From NCBI RefSeq assembly GCF_014204975.1, contig NZ_JACHMM010000001.1, positions 7,098,501 through 7,162,500 on the forward strand: a stretch of DNA of 64,000 bases, given 5' to 3'. This DNA is from Jiangella mangrovi (GTDB lineage: Bacteria > Actinomycetota > Actinomycetes > Jiangellales > Jiangellaceae). This document shows positions 56,290-64,000 of the stretch, piece by piece. The notes under the pieces were generated by a model. That model saw nothing but the letters and a program-made list of their open reading frames with translations. It searched no databases and had not been told where the DNA came from. The position numbers and the translations under genes are program-made. Every line of letters starts with the position of its first letter. Within the stretch, counting starts at the first letter, position 1.

Positions 56290-57852
56290 TCAGCGGCGCG
56301 GCTTGACGCCGTTGACGGTCGAGGTGTCGTAGGCGAAGGTCAGCACGGCCGAGCCGATGACGTCGGCGTTGATGTCCATCGCCTTCGTGTTGACGTTGCC
56401 GACGAGGTCGTACTCCGCGGCGAGCGCGTCGTAGGTGGCCTCGTCCTGGCCCTCGCCGGTGAGGTTGTCGCAGAACGAGTGGTAGCAGGGGTCGAACGCG
56501 ACGCCGGCCAGGCCGCCGTACATCTCCGCCTGCGCCTCGGACTTCGCGCCCTCTGCGCCGGTGAACAGGCCGCCCGCCGGGATGCCCACGGCGATGAACG
56601 CGCCGTAGTCGGACCGTCCGGAGAACTCACTGTCGTTGAACGGCTGGTTGCGACGGGTGTAGATGCGCTCGAAGACGTCCTCGATCTGCGCCGAACCCTC
56701 GGGGATGAAGTCGGGCGGCGCGGTGCCGCCGGAGTTGTCGCCGTCGTAGATGCCGAACATGTAGTTGGGAGAGGCGACCATGTCGAAGTTCAGGTACAGC
56801 GCGATCCTGTCCTGCTCCGCCTGCGGGAGGGTCTCGACGTAGTGGTTGGAGCCGAGCAGGCCGGACTCCTCAGCACCCCACCAGGCGAACCGGACCTGGT
56901 TCTTCAGGTTCTGGCGGTTGATCTGGATGGCGGTCTCGAGCAGCGCCGCGCTGCCGCTGCCGTTGTCGTTGATGCCGGCGCCCTCGATGACGCCGTCCAG
57001 GTGCGCGCCGGCCATGACGACGTTGTCCGGGTTGCCCTTGCGGGTCTCGGCGAAGACGTTCCACGTGGTGCGGACGTCGGCGTCGAAGTCGACCTTCACC
57101 CGGACCGAGGCGCCCGGCGTCTCAGCCAGGGTCGCGCCGACGCCGAACTGCGCGAAGACCGCCGGGATGGTGAGGCCGGTGGCGTCGCCGATCATGCCGA
57201 CGAGGCCGGTGTCGCGGCCGGGCTGGCCCTCGTTCATGACGATGACGCCGGCCGCGCCGGCCGCCTGCGCGTTCAGCACCTTGACGGCGAAGCCGCAGGT
57301 GCCGCGCTGGACGAGCGCGATGCTGCCGGGGGCCATGCCGGTGAAGTCGGCCATCTCGCAGCCGCTGGTGGACGTGTTGTCGGGCAGCGGCGGCGGGCCG
57401 GGCGTGTCGAGCCGGACGTCGGCCGGGAACAGCGGGCCGACGGCCTCGCCCTCGGGCGAGCCGGTGTCGAACTGGTTGCGGATGAACTCGGTGCCCTCGT
57501 CGAACGTGACGGGGTCGGGCGAGATGCGCTCGAGCTCGGACCGCTCGTCGAAGTAGTCGAACTCGAACGCCTGGACCTCCGGCGTGTAGCCGGCGTCCTC
57601 GAGCTGCTCGACGACGTAGTCGACGGAGGCCTCGTAGCCGGGGAGCCCGGAGGCGCGGTTGCCGCCGTTGTCGTCGCTGATCTCCTGCAGCGCCTCCAGG
57701 TGGCCCATGACGGCCTCGAGCGTGATGAGCTTGTTCATCTGGCGGATCGTGACCGTGTCGTTGGCGGCCTCCGCGGGGACCGTCATCAGACAGGTCGCGG
57801 CCAGTACGCCGGCTCCGGCGACGGCCGCGGCACGGCGGTGTCGACTCGTCAT
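56290..57852 (-). CDS. Secreted M28 aminopeptidase with PA domain
   Basis: 520 residues. Sec signal (1 to about 30, ending PAEAAN), M28 first part, a PA insert (about 150-270: GSIALVQRGTCGFAVKVLNAQAAG), then the zinc domain with AHLDG, INDNGSG, WGAEESGLLG, NFDMVAS and FDPCYHSFCD supplying the metal ligands. Leucyl-type aminopeptidase activity on extracellular peptides is expected. ATG at 57852 with AGGAGG ten bases upstream; an earlier start adds unrelated sequence. Divergent from the AEC transporter. Confidence 0.93.
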   Translation of the reverse strand: MTSRHRRAAAVAGAGVLAATCLMTVPAEAANDTVTIRQMNKLITLEAVMGHLEALQEISDDNGGNRASGLPGYEASVDYVVEQLEDAGYTPEVQAFEFDYFDERSELERISPDPVTFDEGTEFIRNQFDTGSPEGEAVGPLFPADVRLDTPGPPPLPDNTSTSGCEMADFTGMAPGSIALVQRGTCGFAVKVLNAQAAGAAGVIVMNEGQPGRDTGLVGMIGDATGLTIPAVFAQFGVGATLAETPGASVRVKVDFDADVRTTWNVFAETRKGNPDNVVMAGAHLDGVIEGAGINDNGSGSAALLETAIQINRQNLKNQVRFAWWGAEESGLLGSNHYVETLPQAEQDRIALYLNFDMVASPNYMFGIYDGDNSGGTAPPDFIPEGSAQIEDVFERIYTRRNQPFNDSEFSGRSDYGAFIAVGIPAGGLFTGAEGAKSEAQAEMYGGLAGVAFDPCYHSFCDNLTGEGQDEATYDALAAEYDLVGNVNTKAMDINADVIGSAVLTFAYDTSTVNGVKPRR

Positions 57853-58134
57853 CTCGGGCAACCTCCTGCACACAGGTTTCCGGTACTTCCGGCGAACGGC
57901 CGGAAGATCGATGAGCGAGACACTAGACGGCCGCGCGGTTTTGCAGAAGGGGCCGCAGCTCACGAGTTCGTTCCGTTACGTCCGTATCCACCCGGATAGC
58001 CGTTCGATTGGACCGGTTCAGGGTGCGGCTGGCAGTCTTCACCGTGGGGTTCTCACCATTCGACGACGGCGTCTCACCCCTCGAGCGCGCGGCGACGTTC
58101 CCGCGCGGCGCCCGGGAGAGGAGCTGCGGACGGC

Positions 58135-59052
58135 ATGACGAGTGTGGTCACGGGGTTCGCCGTCATCGTCGTCATCATCGCCGTCGGCTACCTCCTGGGC
58201 CGCACCGAGCTGCTCGGCCCGGCCGGCCCCATGGTGCTCACCCGGCTCGCGTTCTGGGTGGCCAGCCCGGCGCTGATGTTCCACACTGTCGCCGAGGCCG
58301 ACCTCGGGGTCATCGTCGCCGAGCCGCTGATCGCGACCGGCGGCAGCGTCGTCATCGTGGCGGCGGTGTTCGCCCTGGCCGGGCTGTGGCGACGGTGGCT
58401 GGTGTCGTACACGACGCTGGGCGTGCTGTGCTCGTGCCTGGTCAACGCCGGCAACCTGGGCATCCCGATCGCGGCGTACGTGCTGGGCGACGCGACCCTG
58501 GTGGCGCCGATCCTGCTCATGCAGACGGTGGTGATCGTGCCGGTGGCGCTGACGGTGCTCGACCTCGCCGGCCAGGGCGCGTCGACGCCGGTCTGGCGGC
58601 GGTTCCTCACCCCGCTGCAGAGCCCCATCACGGTGGCCTCGCTCGCGGGGGTGGTCATCGCGGCGACCGGGGTCACCGTCCCGGCGCCGGTCATGGAGCC
58701 GTTCGTCCTGGTGGGCGCGATCTCGATCCCGTCGGTGCTCATGGTGTTCGGCATCTCGCTGCGCGGCAGCACGTGGCCCGGCCGCGGCCCGGACCGGCGG
58801 CCGCTGGCGCTCGCCGTCACGCTGAAGACGTTCGTGCACCCGGCCGTGGCGTACCTGCTCGGGCTGGCGCTGGGGCTGTCGGCGCCGGAGCTGCTCGCCG
58901 TGGTCGTGCTGTCGGCGCTGCCGACGGCGCAGAACGCGCTGACGTTCGCGATGCGCTACGGGTACGCGCAGACGCTGGTGCGTGAGGCGGTGCTGGTGAC
59001 GACGGCGCTGTCGCTGCCGGTGCTGATCGTGGTGGCGGCGCTGCTCAAGTAG
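58135..59052 (+). CDS. AEC-family (auxin efflux carrier-like) transporter
   Basis: 305 residues with about ten helices in two inverted halves. VGYLLGRTELLGPAGPMVLTRLAFWVASPALMF at the start and CSCLVNAGNLGIPIAAYVLGD near residue 98 are typical. AEC proteins export or take up organic anions; the substrate is unknown. ATG at 58135 preceded by GAGAGGAG. It converges with the polymerase gene, 18 bases apart. The 282-base gap to the divergent M28 gene has no further recognised signal. Confidence 0.88.
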   Translation: MTSVVTGFAVIVVIIAVGYLLGRTELLGPAGPMVLTRLAFWVASPALMFHTVAEADLGVIVAEPLIATGGSVVIVAAVFALAGLWRRWLVSYTTLGVLCSCLVNAGNLGIPIAAYVLGDATLVAPILLMQTVVIVPVALTVLDLAGQGASTPVWRRFLTPLQSPITVASLAGVVIAATGVTVPAPVMEPFVLVGAISIPSVLMVFGISLRGSTWPGRGPDRRPLALAVTLKTFVHPAVAYLLGLALGLSAPELLAVVVLSALPTAQNALTFAMRYGYAQTLVREAVLVTTALSLPVLIVVAALLK

Positions 59053-59070
59053 TTCGGTGCCGGTCGCGGG

Positions 59071-60165
59071 TCAGAAGCCGGTGTCGAGGGTGAGCTGCAC
59101 CGCGGCGTCGGCGGGCTGGAGGCCGGTGACGGTGACGCCGACGCGTTCGATGCGCCGGGCCGTGGCGGCGCCGAGCATGGGGCGAAGCGCGGCCGTCAGT
59201 GTGCCGGCGTCGTCGGTGGGCTCGAGCAGCCGGGCGCGGTCGCCGTGCTCGAGGCGGCCGGCGTACAGCACCTTCAGGGCGACGACGGTGGCGGTGAGGC
59301 CGGCCGTGCGCAGGCGGCCACTGAGCTCGTCGCTGATGGCGGCGGCGTCGACGGTGCTGCCCCGCGGGACGACGCGCTGCACGCTGAACGACTTGCGCGG
59401 CCGCGGCGCCCGGACGGTGGCGTCGTCGGTGCCGGCCGCGATCTCGGTGAGCCGGCGGGCCATGAGCGTGCCGGCGATGTCTCGCAGCAGGTCGGGATGG
59501 ACGAGCGCGAGGTCGGCGACCGTGCGGACGTTGTGCTGGCGCAGCCGCTGGTGGGTGACGTCGCCGACGCCCCAGAGCTCGTCGATGCGCAGGGCGGGGC
59601 GCAGGTAGCGTTCCTCGGCCGGCAGGATGACGCGGAGGCCGCGCGGCTTCACCGACCGCGAGGCGAGCTTGGCCATGAGCTTGGTCCGCCCGGCGCCGAG
59701 GGTGACGGGCAGGCCGGTCTCGTGCCGCACCGCCCGCTGGATGGTGGTGGCAAGCTGGTCGATGCTGGCCCAGCTGGTGGCGCGGGTGTCGAGGAACGCC
59801 TCTTCCATGGAGCCGGCCTCGACACGGGCGGCGAACCGGCCGAAGACGCCGAACAGCGCGGCGCTGGCCTCGGTGTAGGCGTCGGAGCGCAGCGGCACGA
59901 CGCGCAGCTGCGGGCAGACGGCGAGCGCGGTGCCGACCGGCATGCCGGCCTGGACGCCCCACTCGCGCGCCTCATAGCTGGCACACGCGATGACGACGTC
60001 GCCGGCCGCCATGGGGATGCCGCGCAGCGACGGCTCGTCGCGCTGCTCGACGGAGGCGAAGAACGCGTCGGCGTCGACATGCAGCAGCGGCCCGCCCGGC
60101 AGCGCCCGGGCGAACTGGTCGTCCTCGCCGGGCCAGGCGACGAGGGTGTCGGGTTCGGCGTCGAT
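59071..60165 (-). CDS. Y-family DNA polymerase (DinB-like), unusual start
   Basis: The frame covers the catalytic start LLHVDADAFFASVEQRDEPSLRG (palm/fingers), ACASYEAREWGV, VEAGSMEEAFLD, then HhH (LWGVGDVTHQRLRQ) and the little finger (SFSVQRVVPRG). The in-frame ATG at 60012 would remove the first catalytic Asp, so translation must begin earlier, but there is no ATG, GTG or TTG back to a TAG at 60177. TAGGCT overlaps that stop, and an in-frame ATC lies six bases after it at 60165, where a leaderless start would fall. The usual SxDE pair is SMEE, an Asp-to-Glu change at a metal ligand. 364 residues from ATC. It may be a translesion polymerase with altered activity. Confidence 0.72.
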   Translation of the reverse strand: MDAEPDTLVAWPGEDDQFARALPGGPLLHVDADAFFASVEQRDEPSLRGIPMAAGDVVIACASYEAREWGVQAGMPVGTALAVCPQLRVVPLRSDAYTEASAALFGVFGRFAARVEAGSMEEAFLDTRATSWASIDQLATTIQRAVRHETGLPVTLGAGRTKLMAKLASRSVKPRGLRVILPAEERYLRPALRIDELWGVGDVTHQRLRQHNVRTVADLALVHPDLLRDIAGTLMARRLTEIAAGTDDATVRAPRPRKSFSVQRVVPRGSTVDAAAISDELSGRLRTAGLTATVVALKVLYAGRLEHGDRARLLEPTDDAGTLTAALRPMLGAATARRIERVGVTVTGLQPADAAVQLTLDTGF

Positions 60166-60396
60166 GTGTACAGCCTAGGCGCTGGGTCCGACCAACTAGA
60201 ACACGAGTCCGGAGATAGGCCTCGACCTGATGGTCCGAGCGTGTGCGACCGCCGAGGTGCTCGCCCGTGGCGCCCCAGAACGTGGCGAAGGGCTTGCCCC
60301 CGGCGGGGAAGCCCTTCATCTGGTGAACGCCGCCGCAGGTGCGCCCGGTTCCCGGATCCGCGGCCGAATCCGCGGCGACGCGGCACGTCATGAGGG
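60166..60396. other. Non-coding or decayed gap upstream of the Y-family polymerase
   Basis: No gene is supported. A minus-strand ATG near 60320 opens MKGFPAGGKPFATFWG and about 25 codons with GC-rich third positions, then coding character is lost; it may be the remnant of a gene. TAGGCT (60177-60172) is the likely promoter of the polymerase. Confidence 0.3.
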
Positions 60397-60424
60397 TTAC
60401 CCGAGCCTCGACACGCCTACAGGC
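60397..60424. repeat. Partial copy of the ACCCGAGCCTC repeat
   Basis: TTACCCGAGCCTCGACACG and the following TACAGGC match the left half of the hairpins at 20693 and 24303. A decayed right side follows, ending in a GTGATCATT segment like the flank of those copies. Confidence 0.55.
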
Positions 60425-60492
60425 GTAGTGCGACACGAGTTCTCGTGCTGAACGTGATCATTTCCGGCCGGCGGGGCGGGGTGTGGACATGC

Positions 60493-60527
60493 GTGAGGCC
60501 CCGACGCACTAGGGGTCGGGGCCTCAC
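60493..60527 (-). terminator. rRNA operon terminator
   Basis: GTGAGGCCCCGAC (60493-60505) and its exact reverse complement (60515-60527) form a 13-bp stem 12 bases after the 5S rRNA 3' end. Confidence 0.8.
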
Positions 60528-60538
60528 GGTGGGTAAGT

Positions 60539-60657
60539 GTCCGGCGGTGTCCTACTCTCCCACCCCCTCTCGGGGGCAGTACCATCGGCGCTGGTGGGCT
60601 TAGCTTCCGGGTTCGGAATGGGTCCGGGCGTTTCCCCGCCGCTATGACCGCCGGCAC
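60539..60657 (-). rRNA. rrf: 5S ribosomal RNA
   Basis: 119 bases. The RNA begins GUGCCGGCGGUCAUAGCGG and ends in GGACACCGCCGGAC, which pair to form helix I; CCCGGACCCATTCCGAACCCGG and GCCGAUGGUACUGC are the conserved loop regions. It is the last gene of the operon. Ends set by comparison with known actinobacterial 5S rRNA, accurate to one or two bases. Confidence 0.95.
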
Positions 60658-60756
60658 ATCTATGGAGTTGTGTCACCAGCCCGTTCGCACTCGACACGCC
60701 CCGGGGATGGTGCGTGGGGGTGGGTGCGGTGGGGGTGGTGCCCGTTCGTTGGTCGG

Positions 60757-60775
60757 GAACCGTATAGTGGACGCG
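60757..60775 (-). promoter_or_regulatory. Downstream half of the 23S processing stem
   Basis: This 19-mer pairs, with one mismatch, with 63967-63985 on the other side of the 23S gene, making a long stem that RNase III would cut. The rest of the 182-base 23S-5S spacer is G-rich and unremarkable. Confidence 0.65.
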
Positions 60776-60839
60776 TTTTGTCTTCGCAGCCCCCACCAGG
60801 CACACCGGAGTGTGGGTGGTGGGGAAAGAGTGTGTGTGT

Positions 60840-63949
<3,110 letters not shown>

Positions 63950-64000
63950 ACAAAGATGAAGATGCTCGCGTCCACTATACAGTTCTCAAACAACGACCAG
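63950..64000 (-). promoter_or_regulatory. 16S-23S spacer end with processing stem
   Basis: On the minus strand TTGAGAACTGTATAGTGGA at 63989-63971, followed by CGCGAGCATC, is the widespread actinobacterial spacer sequence just before 23S. It holds the upstream half of the RNase III stem (63967-63985). No tRNA is in this visible part. Confidence 0.7.

Overview
The window is GC-rich chromosomal DNA of an actinobacterium (Actinomycetota). GC-rich third codon positions, frequent GTG starts, leaderless TAnnnT promoters just ahead of start codons, MptB (a mannosyltransferase of the actinobacterial cell envelope), TetR/DeoR/AraC regulators and the actinobacterial spacer sequence around the 23S rRNA all fit. 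A Jiangella- or Nocardioides-like soil actinomycete is my best guess; the genus is not proven from the sequence.

Layout. 1-10.4 kb is conserved housekeeping: the end of a PemK-like gene, rpsT, then (minus strand) comEA-comEC-holA and leuS-degV-VOC. leuS is preceded by what looks like a complete Leu-codon attenuator. 10.4-16.4 kb holds a TerC-type membrane protein, a VKOR-family thiol oxidoreductase and a tightly coupled DUF4129/MoxR/DUF58 cluster. 16.4-24.1 kb holds a class V aminotransferase, two tandem PhoX-type (DUF839) phosphatases of identical length and a cupin gene. The second phoX and the cupin gene lie between two diverged copies of a ~250-bp non-coding repeat, and the second phoX has an IdeR/DtxR-like box upstream. 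24.6-31.3 kb has an epimerase, a secreted glycerophosphodiesterase, a large secreted M14 carboxypeptidase and two small proteins. 31.6-35.4 kb is a three-subunit molybdenum hydroxylase (CoxS/L/M-like, form II motif AYRGAGR, so probably not a true CO dehydrogenase). 35.5-42.2 kb is a run of small single genes (DUF1772, monooxygenase, DUF2000, AraC, aldo/keto reductase, YciI, VOC, DUF5134, secreted serine protease).

42.6-51.8 kb is a sugar-use locus. A DeoR regulator and a GH4 glycosidase are divergent from a PfkB kinase, an ABC sugar importer (binding lipoprotein plus two permeases, no ATPase) and a large secreted PIG-L deacetylase. Together they suggest external deacetylation, ABC import, phosphorylation and GH4 cleavage of an amino-sugar glycoside. 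51.9-60.2 kb has an alpha/beta hydrolase, a TetR/aldo-keto reductase divergent pair with two palindromic operators, MptB, a secreted M28 peptidase, an AEC transporter and a Y-family polymerase with no ordinary start codon. 60.5-64 kb is the distal part of an rRNA operon on the minus strand: full 23S and 5S, with the 16S beyond the window edge.

Intergenic DNA carries several families of imperfect palindromes. One has a conserved TCAAGTC/GACTTGA core and occurs three times (around 24.1, 24.4 and 42.5 kb). No insertion sequence, prophage, CRISPR array or tRNA was seen.
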